DNA of 64,000 bases, taken from positions 1,373,822-1,437,821 of the forward strand of contig VFFE01007506.1 in the NCBI GenBank assembly GCA_008921705.1, given 5' to 3'. Shown piece by piece: positions 1 to 13,800 of the stretch. The translations under genes and the position numbers were made by a program. Numbering within the stretch: position 1 is the first letter of the stretch; each line of letters starts with the position of its first letter. A model generated the notes under the pieces. It had not been told where the DNA came from and searched no databases. It saw only the letters and a list, made by a program, of their open reading frames with translations. Source of the DNA: Burhinus oedicnemus. Taxonomy: Eukaryota; Chordata; Aves; Charadriiformes; Burhinidae.

Positions 1-3000
1 CATGGGATAAATAAAATGGTCAGTGGCACCAGATGACAATATTAGCTACAAGAGAGAACAGCACTTAACTTTTGCTGCTAACCAGCAATAGGTGGAAAAA
101 AGATTGCGTTGGAAGACATGGCAGATTGCTCAGGTGGAGCTGCTCTCCAAAGCAATAAAAGCACCTGGCACCATCAGGAGCAACCAAAGAAACCCAGCAA
201 GGACAGCCAGGTGGTAGGAAGAGACAGGAGCTCCACAGGTGAACAAAACCAATAGCAGTTAGCCCTGCCTCAAAATCAGAGAAAATCAGCAAACAAAAAA
301 GCTTAATTTTTTGAGCTGTTACAGAAAACAAGGGAGAGCAAGGGCTTCTTTGCAGAAAACCTCCTCTTTTTGGTATCCTGTTTCTTTTGCTGTTGTTAAG
401 GCAGCTGAACATTCTTTGAAGCTGAAATAATTTCCTTCATCCTGCTTTCCTCCCCCCCGACCTTGTTCTTAGCCTGGTTGAATTAACAATTTAAATTAAT
501 TAAAAACATACTTGTCTAAGTCAAAGCTCTTTTATACAATGTGTTAAGAAGAAATATGACACAGTTATAGTAGTTACAAGTTTAACAGATTTTCCCTTTC
601 CAAGCTCTTCAGATTTTCCTTATTGAGAAGACCAATTTTCTGTGATTACAGGGGTGTCTTCAGAGCATGATTGTCATCAAATTTCATTCATTCCTCCTTC
701 AGACCTTGATCTTCTTGACTCTCCTCTCCTTTTGGTGAATATTTTTTTATGTGAAAAACGCTTGAATGTTTTTCAAACTATTTACATTCTTCCCTTTCAA
801 ACCTGTTGTCCTTGTCCAATAGGATTTCTACATGCTCACAATTCCTGGGATTTTTCCTCTGTATTTGTCTGTTCCAGACTGAATTGGCTTTTTGGGATTT
901 TATGAACTTCTACACATATTCCTGGCAATACTGGCTTTGCTGTCTCTGCTTACTGATCTTATCATAAGCCATTTACCGTTTCCATTTTATCCTTCAATTA
1001 GACCCTTCTTCAAACCCATTCTTTCACATTCCTTCCCTAGGTTGTATAAAAGAAAGGTCTTTAATCTCCCCTTTCCTCTAATTGAAGCTGTCCTTCCCAG
1101 CATGTTTTCCACTGCAGTGCTCTGGTTTTCATTAAGCAATGTCAGCAATACTCTGATTGCTGTTGCTTTCTGTTTAATGTGGTTTTGCAAGAATAATAAC
1201 AACTTTTTGTCTTTCCACAGAACATGGAAAGAAAGTTTTAATTTATTAGCCTCATAAAATAAAGCATTGCAAGACTGATGCCTTATGAGAACTAGAGTAA
1301 GGAAAAGTCCCAAATAGGTAATGCATTACCAAGAGCTGCTGCTTGATTAGGCACTGACACGCTGATACCTTCCAACTGCAACTGCCATGACTGCAGGTCA
1401 ACCCTGTTAGGTAAACAACATGAAAAGGTAAAACTGGGCATGAAACGAGGAAAGGTTCCCTGGGTCATGTAATTGTGCTATCCATGGGCACGGCATGCTT
1501 AAACAGTCACCAAATCCTGGTCCAGATCTGCGTAGGTGGAGGAGCTGGGACTGGCAAATCCCAGCAATAATTCAGTGTAAATCAAGGGGTGATGTTAAAC
1601 ATTCAGACTTTGTTTTCCACTGGAAATTAGCAGGCACTGAGGATCCGATCAGATTAAAATAAGATAAATAGTGGCTGTTTCCATAAGCAGGAGGTCTTGG
1701 CCTCCAGCAATCAACAGAGCTCCGCTATTATCCACCAGCCACAGGGCTAGCATTTTCTCAGTTAACACACAGCAAGCAGTGATAATAGAGCAAGTTCCTA
1801 GCCTGACTTGACTCAAATGTGCAAGATTGCCAGTGCTTTTGTGGCGTGCAGTTTCTTAGGATCACACTTGCAGACAGCTAAGTTTGCTCTGAGTGAGACA
1901 AGTGATGAAAATGAAAACAGCATACTCAGTATGTGCTGTAAATCACATACAGCTGTCGGAGTAGGATAATACCTGCTTTTCTCATAGTTTGTTTTTAGTT
2001 AAAAAGGAAAAACAAGCAATTATTGTTTCTGAGTGGGAAGGGAGGAGAAGGCGAATTTGGGAATGAAAAGCAATTAAAATCTTCTCAAGAAATTTTCCGG
2101 TGTTTGTTCTTGCCTTCTTCCGGGACGACATTTCAAAGCCCAAGCTTAAAGATCGGCCTGAATTGGAAGCAGAGAATGCATCGATGTCCAGAGTTTAATC
2201 AAGCTCAACATTACAGTGAGACGTGGCACAAAAACAGCTGCTTCTGACTGAAGTGATTCAAAGCCACTGCAAAACCTACAGGGTGTCTATGAGGTGCTTC
2301 CCAGGCCAGCACAGCTGAGACCAAGGTATTTCGGACTACAAAGACATGTCATGGAAACCAAGTTACAGGTCTTTTAGATAACAAGGGCCCTTGAGCAAAG
2401 AAAGGATTAACCATCTTCCCAGGTAATACTCCTACTACCAATTTCCTCCTTTATAGGTCTGTAAATATTCTGCTTTTTTCATTTTTGAAACATAAGCAGT
2501 GAGCAACTTCCACACATGCCAACCAAAAAAGAGTCTGCCAGCTCTAACGGCCAACAAGAGCCCGCCGAGGCCATTCTTTTCTATGTATGGTGTCAGGCAA
2601 AGGGTGGCTGCCTGGGACAACACCTGGAAGTGGACACTCAGGCTCACAAATGCCACACATCATCATGGATTTTGGTTCTCTCTGCTTTGGGAACATCTGT
2701 GCCTCACAAAGGTGGCTCTGACCACAACAAGGACCATGTAGCACTGTGTCCAGACCCTACCGTGAATGCTAAAATCCAGATGAGCCAAAAGTCCTACCTC
2801 TCAGCATGATTCACTACCCCCATTACTTACCAGGTCTGGAGCTACTGCAGTCATAGCCAATTCAGGAGCTTGCTGGCCATGGTGTCCTTCCCCTATTTGG
2901 TTCCTCCTGATGTGAACTCCAGTAGGTATAAGAAGACATTGAATGAGATAGCCCAGGATTTTGGAAAGAACAGAACCGATTGAAATTCAGAACTTGTGTA

Positions 3001-6000
3001 CTGTGAGGAGGCTTTGAGGTTTCAAGTTCATTTTTGTTGTGAATCAAAGTTTGAAACAAAACATGTTCACCATATATTGAAGGTATTTTAGGGACTTTGT
3101 TCTGGAGTGAGTAAAATGTTTAATATTTATCTGAATGATAGCTTTTTACTTTGACTTTAAAATATTAGAATTTTTAAACTTTTACAAAACTAAAACTATT
3201 AGAAGTCAATTCTAAATGGTACACAGAAGAGTTACATTTAGGAAATGGAAAAGGGAACATTTCACCATTATTGCAATACTTCACTGACTTCTTTTAGAGT
3301 GATATTTCACATAAAAAAGTATTAAAAAAAAAGCCTAATTAGGAGGCAGCATTTTCTGATGGATAAACACAGTGGTGGAAATTTTCTGTTCCACTTCAAA
3401 AAGAGCGCTGATGATGTGCTCTGGTGAGTAGGTCCCCGTGAAACATAATTTGGAGCCAAGGACACTGAAAAGGAAGGCTTTTACAGAAAAAGTGTTGATC
3501 TAAGAAGGGTTTCAAGATTCTGAGCTTGCTGCTCCAGTTCTTGGTTCATCTTTTTCTAAGTTTTTTTCTTCTTATTTGGCAGGCAGCTCTTGGCTGGGTT
3601 TATTCACAGTCAACTCTATTTAACTTTTCTAAAAGGAGACTATGTAGAGCAAGTAGAGCAAGACCCACACTTCCTTTCTTCTTTAAAGCAGCGGACACCA
3701 TGGGGAGTCTAAGGTGCTGTATCGGTCACCAATTTTTTGTAAATAAAGCTCTTCACATATCGTGCACTGTCAAGTAACAGGTTTAATTCATGCTGCATGG
3801 TTAGTGCTGCATGAAGATTAATCTAATCACAAAACCTGATAATTCTGTTTTGTGTCTGAAATTTTTTAAAATAAAAGACATTCCACTTTGCTTTTTGTTC
3901 CCAGTCAATGCTACTCTATCACAATCTTTCTGGATGGTTATTTGAGACACTAAAGAATTTTTGTGTATTTCAAAAGCATATTTGTAATGCACCATGATAA
4001 AAAAAAGTGTTTGGTTAAAAGACCTACTTTCCTGTAAGTTTATTGTTATTATTTTATTCTAAAGATATTCATTAGAGCTTTTCTTGGTTGTTATCATATG
4101 AAAGTATTATAAAGAGTGGAATGAGAAAATTTAAATAAACCAGCCTATATTAGTCATCCTCTGGCCTTTAAGTACAGACCAGATTTCAAGTACCTGGGTA
4201 ATTAAAGTCAATGGCAGTTTTACTTAGGAACTTCAGTTTTGACAGCGACGCACTTCAGCCTTAAATTTTGCTCAAGCCTAAGCAGCCATTCCATGTTTAC
4301 AAAAAAGTACCACAATATCCCCTCTCCTGCTTAGTGAAACCTGTGCAAACTGCGGCACCTTCTAACCACAACAAAGACTCTTCTCCGTCTTCCTCCCGTA
4401 AGCAATATACTACACTGGGAAGACTACTCTGAGACAAAGTCTGTTGTATTTTGCCATCACTAGTAGCTGCACAGTCTTCATTGAGGCACCTCTTTTACCC
4501 ACTGTCCTGTTTTTTTACACTCGTTTCGTTTTCCTTCCTAGCCCAGGTTACATTGGGCAGATGGCAGACAGGGAAAGAAAATCTCTTACTACATTTCTGC
4601 AAATATGAAAAATAAATAAGAACATAATGAATAATGCAAGTTTTAGCTTGAATCAGCGAGTATACGCTGCGGTTCAGGAAGAGGCAGAGAGCAATGGGGG
4701 CTGCTAGCAGTTTGGCAGTGGCTGTTTCCTCTGCATTGATCAAGAAACCGTCCTTTTCCAGGGGATATCCGAAATGACAATGCAGCTGGGGGGGGGACAT
4801 GTTCACTGAGAAAAGCCCAAACCAGACTTTAGGATTTCACATCAACTTCCATGCCACAGGGGCAAGCAAGCAATAGTTAATTAACAGTGTAGATTAGTGT
4901 GTGCCATATACAGCATATTATGGTACACCTGGAGTGATTTCAGTGCTAAGTCCTGGTCCATGTGCTGTGACACACTTATTTCCAGATGACTATTTTTGGG
5001 TTGCCAATCATTCTTTCATTTTTCAAGCTGTCACCAACAGCGTGTTATATTGCAAGAGTGTCTGTGACTGATGGCAGGCTAAGGTCAGACAGAGTGTATC
5101 AAGCTTTTCTATTTGGAAGAATGCAGTTTCTGTTGCAAGTGGCCTCAAGCACCACTCTTGGTCTTATCATGAGCTGCCTCTTTTATCAGTGTCATATAGT
5201 GTACCTTTGGTTCCTTCAGGCAGTGGCTAGAGATGTTTAAAAGCTTTCAGTGTCGTCAGATTATTCATTTTGTCCTGGTGCTTTGTTGTTAGAGTCCTAC
5301 CCTTCATTCAAGAGTAAAAAAATAAAGGAGAGAAAAGCTTTATCCAGCCTGTACCTTTGGATTCCACTCGCCAGGGCTCTCCAGTCTTGCGTACTTGAGT
5401 CAAAGTGCCGTATAGCTCTCTCCACCCAACACCAGATGTGTCAGGCTGGAAGAATCACTGTCGTCTCCTGCACTTTCCCTGTTACTCATGGGAGCCAAGT
5501 CCTCGCCAGCTTCCCAGTCCTTTCATGCAACGGACCTTAACAGAGACACGGGGGTAGTATTTCCATAGCATGGGGAGTATTGCATCTTGACAGAAATGTT
5601 TGTACCAGTAATTTGAGTTATGACAGGTGAAAAATGTTTCCATCAAGCATTGAGGATCTTTTCTTTCCACCTCTGATGGAATATGAACATCTCAGGACTG
5701 ACAAATACCTGTTTAGCGTTACTGCTATGGAAACAATAATTTCCTAGTTATATTTACTGAATATAACATAGAATAAGAAGTTATAAACTGGGTCTCCCTG
5801 GTCAGGAAGATGCTGTTTCCCCACCACATGGGGGATTCAGGCTGAGATGATGTGTTTCCTGAGAGACCAAGAACAATATTCCTGGTCCTATGGCTTGGGT
5901 GCATAAAAACATACTGCAGGCTTTGGTGAACAAAAGCTTAAATATAGCTTAAATAAGAACTCATTCTTCCTTTCAACTTTGTCTCCCTTGCAGAGTCTTG

Positions 6001-9000
6001 AAATCATCCTCCTTTGTACACCAGGAACCACAGTCCACATCATGTTGCATAGCTCTTCATGAATGGCTTCCAGATGTCTGGTCAGGGCTACGTGAAGTGG
6101 TTAGTAATCAGGAGACCCAAATAGCAGGGTCACAAGGTGCACTGTAAAAAGGCATCGTGTATCATACACACCGTGTCTTCCTGCCTCATTACTTCTCTTC
6201 CAGCCAAAGCTGCCAAATATTAGTCCCATTTTTAAACACTCATCTGTCTCATAAAAAGTGTTTATTACTGCATTTTCTACATTACATCTGAAATTCACAA
6301 ATAGCTTTATATACATCCTTGTTCTTACTGTACCGTGTGGATTTTTTTGACCTAAAACACCTACCCTGTCAAGCTGTTGTCTGGGCTATATCCGATACGT
6401 GCTGAAGTGAGAAGCACCCTCTGTTTATTCAGGCTTACCCAGTTTCTTATACCTCACTTGTAGCAAGTCATAAAACACAGGCTGAGACATGAAACTGTTG
6501 TTGTAACACAGTGTCATGGTTTGGTTTCCCCTTCAAAATCCACTTTTAACTATTCCTCATCTTCCCATTGCTACTCAGAGTAAACATATTCAGGTTCTTT
6601 GCAACCTGCTCTGGGTTTTGCTCTCTGCCAGTTTAATGAACTTACCACCTCTCTTACGCTCATCGTTACTTTTCCTCACAAGAGCTGGAACATCATTCAT
6701 ATGTTTTTACTGAAATTATCCTTGAAGTTGAACCCTTTCTCTGTTATGGGATCAGGAAAGTAAGACTTGATTTTTAAACACCAACTGGATAACACAAATG
6801 TTCAAGTTAAAAAGAAAAATCCAGCTGACAACGTAAAGTAGCATTAGCATCATCAAAGGTAATGGAGGAAGGAATCACAATTCCTGTATAAAGGATGGGA
6901 ATACACAAGAAATAGACACCCTTTCTCCATTAAAAAAGACATTGCCTGACCTTGTTTTCAGAATTCTAGGAAGATTAGATTTCATTATTTAAATGGAAAA
7001 AGATGGCTAATATGTTGTATATGCTGTTCTTTAGGAAACAAGTACTACCAGGAAATGGAAACACAAGATCCAATATGATTTTCCCTCTAGTTCTGTTCTG
7101 CAGCATTTCAAAATTCAAGATCAACTCGCATACTGGCAAAGATTGTATTTTACCTATTTGTGTTTATATGACTGTTAATTAATGAGGTGATGGTGAATGC
7201 ATTACCTTGGGGAGGCTGGCAGAAACTGTTTGAATAATCCATTTATTCTCATTTCCTTGTCAATGAACAAGGAAAAAGAAGTATAGAAACATACCCCAGA
7301 AAAACACACTAAGAAAATTAATGTGCAGGAAGATTGGTTTATATGTCATAGGATGATTCAATTAAGGACGGTTAAATTTTAACAGTCCCTCTCAATGTCC
7401 ATTTAAGTCAAGTAACATGGTCCACTGACTCATCAGAATGAGTGATAGCCAATGCCAAAGTATCATTTATCACTACGTTTTCACTTTTCAGGAACTGGAG
7501 TGGTTATGTGTTATGTATCTTTTACTTTCAGGCTGATCACACCTCTGCTTGAAATGTCATCTATTGTCTTCAGTCACAGCTCAGGGCTGGAGGGAAGCAG
7601 GGTTTGCTAGAAATGTGGGAATTCTGACAGCACACATCATCACTGGACAACGTGACTTGTGAGAGCCAAAGCATCTGATGAGAATGTACCCATTGCACCA
7701 TATTTTCTTTGTATTCCTGTCAGGGGTCTAGGCTGCTAGCTGGCATTCCAGCTTGCCCAGGTAAGCTGTCTTTGGGCCCATATCCCACCAGAAAGTCTGT
7801 TCAAAGGCCAGTGGCACCCGACCTTACAGGCTGTCAGGTAGAGCACCTGAAGCTGTGGGAGTGAGACACTCAGGTGACCTCAGAGCATGGCAGCCCTGAG
7901 ATCTTCGCATCTGGGACTATTCTTGCAGGAGGACTTGGCCCCAAAACTAACGTAAGACTTACAGCTGCAGAATAAGAGTTAACGGGATCTTCCACTTCTT
8001 TTACCTGGAGATGAGGGAAACTCTCCTGACAGAGAAACTGGGTATCCAATCCTTACATTAAATAAGTGTTTAAAAGGCAGCCTCAGATTCTGCAAACCTT
8101 ACTGCATGTGCTTATCTTTGCTCTCCAAGTATGTCTGCTGGTTTTAACAGGACTGCTCATACACATCAAGTTGATCATGCATTGTAAGAATGAGCCCTTT
8201 CCCCTCTTCTTTGCATCAGACCAAAGACCAGACCTCTACAGTAGAAGACTATGATGTATCAGCCAACTTATAGCTTCTTAACATTATAACACAAATTTAG
8301 TTGTGCCTTCCCAAGGATGATAGTCCAGCGCCAAGCTGTCTCTGACATATTCCTTGGAAGGAAGAGGAAAGGGGAAGAATGGAGACACAGCCAGGGTACA
8401 AAGAGCTTGAATGACATGGGTTGGCCACTTCTGCTGCTGCTGGGGCTTTGACTGGGTAGGTGAATTCCTGTCCCTGCTGAGCAACGTGACTGTCCTTCCC
8501 TCTGCTGCCCTACTCAGCTTGGTCCACCTTCCATGGCAATCTAGGTTCAGTCCCATGGAACTGAGGTGGTTTTGCTGCTGCTTCCACCAGCCTGACGCCA
8601 AAGACAGCTGTCTGCCTGCACCTAGCGTCTTCACATCAGAGTGGGTCTCACTGACTGGTTTAAAACCTGCAGTGAGAACAGCCAGGCCTTTTTGGCTAGC
8701 AGAACTCCTAGACCCAGATGTGCTGGTGTTATTATGCATATACATGATACTGATCTGTCCACACCTGTCAATTAGGACACGTGTTGGTCCTACTGAATTA
8801 ATTGTCTATGTGTAAATGCATGGCATGGCAGCAGCAGCTTTGTTATGTCCTAGTTCTGGAGCAACAATGCACACATGATCTAGTTGTGCAGACATTTTAA
8901 TCATCTCTAGGGGTAGCCATTTTGTTTGTCTTTTAAATAAGACAGTTGATCACAGATGAATTATCTTTATCCCTGTGCACAATGCCTTGACCTTTCTGGA

Positions 9001-10594
9001 CTGCTATATAAATATTTAGTCCTTTTTTTTGGCACTCTGTCATTTCCTGTGCTTCAAACAAAGAGATTACTAAACACAAACACATTTGAGATGAATGCTC
9101 AAGTGAGAGTAAACTCATCATTCTCTTCAGTGAGCAAACACAGTGGTAACCTGACAAGAACAAAACTGTTGTAGTCTGAAATGTGTAACTGAACATTATT
9201 GTTACTACTGTTTATCATTGCTTGTGGCAAAACAAGACCCATGACTAAGCAATGTCGGTGGCCACGTAATGCCTTTCTCTGTGCACAGTCATAGTCTTCG
9301 TACAGCTATAGAACTCTCACATCATATAGATTTGAAAACCTGGAATGGGCTTAGGAAGGTAAAAAGCCCGGAGATACTTGGGCAGCAGGCCTTCTCAGGT
9401 CATACAAACCCACTCTGTCCACTGGGTGTTCCTCCCACAGTCCCATTTGATAACCCCATTAGTAAATTTAGAACAACAAAAGCACAAAAACAGTAATGCA
9501 CAATCCATTCTGACCTTGCTTTAAAAGGCCGTATTTCCAGGCAGCTGGCCAGGCTCACATTAGCCTCCCTCCTGACCTTTCCAAGCGACAAAGTATGCTG
9601 CTCACCAGTGACAGTGCTATTAACGGCTGAGACCACAGAAGAGCAAGCAAAGCACCATTTCAAAAATATTCATTCAAAAGTACCTTAGGTCCAGATCTCT
9701 TCGCACTGAACAGATGTTAAAAGATTTGGTTGGTTCTGCAGCTGTGAACCCCTTGCAAATGCATCATTTCATAAGAAACCTTTCCATTTTAATCGAAGAC
9801 AGATGGCTTGCTGAAAGGGGCTGTGTCAGTCTAGCCCAATAACATGAATAAAGTGGTAATTATTTCCTTCTGTGCTTTTTCACCGTTTCAATGTATTTGA
9901 AGCTGTTACTGTATTTGCTGGTTCTCTCTTTAGCATATAAAATGAAATCCCTCAGCAGTGGTGGGTACTTCAGATTGGATGCGGCAGCAGCAAACAGCGC
10001 AGACACATCGAGAAACTGGAAAGTGCTAGAAATGTAAGGAGTGTTCCCCTTCTTTTGGTAAAAGCTTAGCAGGGAAAAAGCCCAGACATTTTCAGAGGAA
10101 ATGGGATACCGCTTTTCAATCAGTTCTTTACTAAGCAAAAACTGAAAGATTGTTTGCCTCCTCAAAGGTCATTTTTGTTCAGATCACTAAACAGGGCACT
10201 AGCAGAAGAGCTTCAAAAGAAAAGATAAAATTACTCAGAGAAGCAAAAGTGGAGCAAAACTTGAAGTCTGGAAAAGTTTAGGCGAAACCAAATGAAAAAA
10301 AAAAAAACAAGAAAAGAAGAAAATCTCTATTATGATGCACAGCAAAGCAACTGAGATGGAATTACTTCTATGAATAACAGCTTATAGTTGTGGGAAGACA
10401 GGATGATACAAAATATACTGTACAGTTCAATCTTGGAGTGGTAAAAGTGGGATCAACTATCTTGATATTTCTTGTATTTCATATAACTTTGAATCACATC
10501 AGAAGCTTTTAATAAGACTTGTATTTTGCCAAGAAAGCGACATTCCAGTTCCAATATCAAGAGAAGATTTGTTTCCTAGAGGTGCATTAGACCA
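1..10594. other. Unique non-coding DNA, no gene recognised
   Basis: I see no recognisable exon, RNA gene or mobile element here. Open frames are short (the longest are 153 codons on the minus strand at 8284-8745 and 134 on the plus strand at 8411-8815). They overlap each other on opposite strands in a GC-richer patch and match no family I know. A 101-codon minus-strand frame at 9860-10165 is also unrecognised. The sequence is AT-rich, with frequent T or A runs. An A-rich run lies just inside 10295-10320. Old, highly decayed repeats could be present below what can be seen by eye. Confidence 0.6.
10295..10320. repeat. Poly(A) run with A-rich continuation
   Basis: A 13-base A run (10295-10307) is followed by a purine-only A-rich stretch broken by single C and G bases. 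No retroposed body or target duplication was found upstream, so it is called simple sequence rather than a retroposon tail. Confidence 0.7.
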
Positions 10595-10599
10595 GTCAA

Positions 10600-10860
10600 G
10601 AACATGTAAAAGCTAATGAGTGAGGAGGAGACAATCTCCGGAGCAGTGTTAGAGAGTGAGGAAAGGAGCAGATAGTGATTTGCACTGATTCCTTAGGTGT
10701 GTCGCAAGCACTGAGGCAGGCTGAAGAGAAAAAGAGAGCCCTGATGGGGAAGGTGGGAGGTTTGCAGAGAGGAGAGTGGAGCTGGAGGTACAGGGGAGAT
10801 GTGAGAAAGCAGCATATGGTCCAGGTAAGGAAAGCAGAGATTAACTTCTGAAGAAGTAAG
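10600..10860. repeat. Purine-rich (GA-rich) tract on the plus strand
   Basis: About 250 bases in which G and A clearly dominate the plus strand, with many GAGG, GGAGAG and AGAGAG words (for example 10617-10680 and 10725-10815). It is not a regular microsatellite. Both flanks return to mixed AT-rich sequence. It could be a decayed GA-rich simple repeat or a region able to form unusual DNA structure. No coding frame is supported. Confidence 0.45.
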
Positions 10861-13800
10861 GAACATGGTTCAGTTCATTTCCTTGTGGTGACTATATTGA
10901 CCAAAGATATTTCTCTCTCCCCCCTTGACCTTACTACCTTATCCTTAACTTGTGTCCAGAAGGTTCTTCTCACCTTTGAAAAGGCCAACTTCAGAAGGTC
11001 TCAAGCTCAATCTATTTTTTAAGTATCTGATTCCAATAGTAAGTTTTGTATAATTGAAGGTTATTTTTTTTCCCCCTGAATAAATGCATCAGTGCTATAT
11101 TTCTTTCTGTTCACTGCCCTCAGCTTTGTGTATGTGAGAAACCACAGACATCTTCGCTTTGGGAGGAAAAACCAGTGAAGTGTGTACTACCTGGAGGAAA
11201 AAAAAACCAAGAAAAAAGCTGTTTACCAAATGATGAGGCAAAAACTTGAGCTGATTTCAACTGGAAGCATAGACATGGAGGCAACCCCCCAAAGTGATTT
11301 GTATAGAAGGACTCCTGCTCTCACAGCAGTTACTCTATAGAACAGGGAGAACAGCTTACCATGAAGACTCCCAGACCATCACCCATGGTACCTTCTAGAG
11401 CAATCCCAAAAGCACGCTGAATTCCAGGTTGCTCGCAGGAGCTGTCCTGTGGGCAGCTGGATCTCTTTTTACCCCAAGGCTACTCAGCCACACACACCCA
11501 GTGTCAAAGCTCTCTGAGGACAGGTGCTACAGCCCTTTCAAGAAAAACTGAAGTGAAGTTAGCAAGGTCCACCCCAGAGAAAGTGGACCTTGGGGAGTAT
11601 GCTAAGCAGTAGATACACTCTGCTTCCTCCCAGATATGCTGGCAAAGTCACCTCAGAGCTCAGCCCGAAGTGATTCCTACAGTCAGACCATGTAGATGAA
11701 GCAGTAGGTTATTTTTACTGGCCAAAGATATGACCCGCTGTCATCACTTCCATACCCCCCTCTCATGCCTCTCTCCTCCTACACTTGCTCTTAGAAGTTA
11801 CGTTGCCAGCTGCAGTTACCTTTAAGTTAGAAGTTACCATGAAGTTAGAACCATGACAGTGATTAATATACAAGCAATATTGCCCACCCCTTTGAAATAC
11901 ATCATAAAACCACTTTTCTTCAGACAAATGATTTTTAGAAAAACACAACATATCCATTTTTCTCACCATGAAAAAAAACTTATTGTTTGTGGTTTCCTAA
12001 ATATAATTTCTCATCTTTTTTTGCTATTGTTGTGTAATAGCACACTTTCTGATATAGCATCATTTTGTATACAAATGTTCTACTTCAACATCCCCTGAAA
12101 GCAGCATTTTTTAACTTCAGCATCCATGTTACTTCAAAGTTACCACAATGTCACATCAGCCATCTACTGCAGATAATATTGTGCTCTGCTTTCTTACTTA
12201 AATTACCCTCCTATTGAAATCACATAGTGAAAATGGCCTAAATAATACCAAAATAAAGGAAGTTGAATAATTTCTGAAGTGGAATAATTTCTCAGAACAT
12301 AAAGTTAGAGGAGATACTAAATTTAAGAACAATGTGTAGGTAAACATTACAAACGTTTCTTTTCCAGGGCCTTGAAAAAACTTAGAAGAAAACAGCCTTC
12401 AAAACCAGACAATGGGAGGAGCATAAAGCAATCTTTTTTCTTGAATCGATAAAGGTGGCTACAAGATTATGAAATCAGACAAAAAAGGAACAAAGTTTTC
12501 TTTTTGATGAAAGCCACAGAAAGAATTGGTGATCCAAGAAGCACCAAAGACATCTAGAGATAAATCCTAAATATTTCAAGGGAAAAAGAACCCCACAACG
12601 CAGAGGGCTTTCATTATTATTATTATTTCATTATTATTAGAGTGGTGCCAATCTTTCTAGGAAAGTAAAATGCAGTTTCAATATGGTGTCATTATGTGTA
12701 GAGTATGGGCTTAATATTAACTGATTTCAGATGGAGCAGAACTAGGACAATGCCGAGTGTTTAGAGCAAAATCACTGTGACATTTTCCACAGACAGAAGA
12801 CATCCTTACCAATCTAAAGACAGCACTGACAGTCACAAAGCTTGGCTGTGATCCTCAGCTTTGCCATTGTAGTCAGTGTGTGGCCACAGGGAAGTTATTT
12901 AATTTCTTTGTGCTGGAGTTCATTGCAAGAACTGGCAATGCACTGCTTGCCTCTCTTCTGGGGTTCTCAGTGATTTGGTACGAGACCAAAGAGGTCTTGC
13001 TGTAAAATATTTTGGTTGATGAACTCAGATTTTACTGACAAATTAAGAAAAGTTTTGATTTCCTTCATCCAGTTTTGTTCATTAGTTTCTCTGCCATATA
13101 TTATTATTTCCCTTCTCCCATACAGTACAAAACTAATTTAAGTGCCATTGTCTTCACTGGAAACGGGATTAGAAACTTTCACAGAAACTACCGGCAGAAT
13201 TGTGGAAACATTGGAAACTACCATGGAAACTTATTCATGGAGGGCATAAGAAGCAGAAAGAGTTAGTAATTTTAAAAGTCATACAGTTTGTAAGCTGTGT
13301 GGTTAGTTCTGGCAGTGAGAAGTGAGATTCTTTAATAGACCTAACGGATGATGTCAAATTCTACGTTTAAATATTTAATGTGATTTAACTGCCTAGGAGT
13401 ATCCTATTGCAGAGTGTCTGGCTTTCGAGGCACATGAAATCTGATCAGACACTGACTGCATGTAACAGTAGACTCCTAATAGTATGTGACACAGATGTCA
13501 GCCTTCTCTCGAGGGGTCTCTCTTCAGGAATAATTAGTTGGTAGCATTATTGCTCAGAAAGAAAAGAAAGAACCCAGATAAGAAACGTTAAGTGATTTCA
13601 GGTTTTCTGATAAGTGAGCACACACAACAGAGCTTGAATTTGAGAGAGACTCATCATATTGTGACCATGACTTCAGATTCCACCTGTAACCAGCAAGCTG
13701 CTTGAACTGCTTGAGAAGTCTCGTGGCTTGTTTTACAACACAGGGGACATGTCCTCAAGCTGCTACTACAGTAGGAAGATGGTACTTTATATTATATGAT

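Noticed and set aside
3742..3747. AATAAA in a TGTAAATAAAG context, possible gene 3' end
   Set aside because: No coding frame or transcript-like structure precedes it; AATAAA is frequent in AT-rich DNA.
6512..6524. TGTCATGGTTTGG resembling the start of an avian LTR
   Set aside because: The following several hundred bases show no LTR layout, no matching CCAAACC...ACA end and no target duplication.
8284..8815. Overlapping 153-codon (minus) and 134-codon (plus) frames
   Set aside because: Mutually antisense frames in a GC-richer patch, with no recognisable domain; the pattern fits reduced stop-codon frequency rather than genes.
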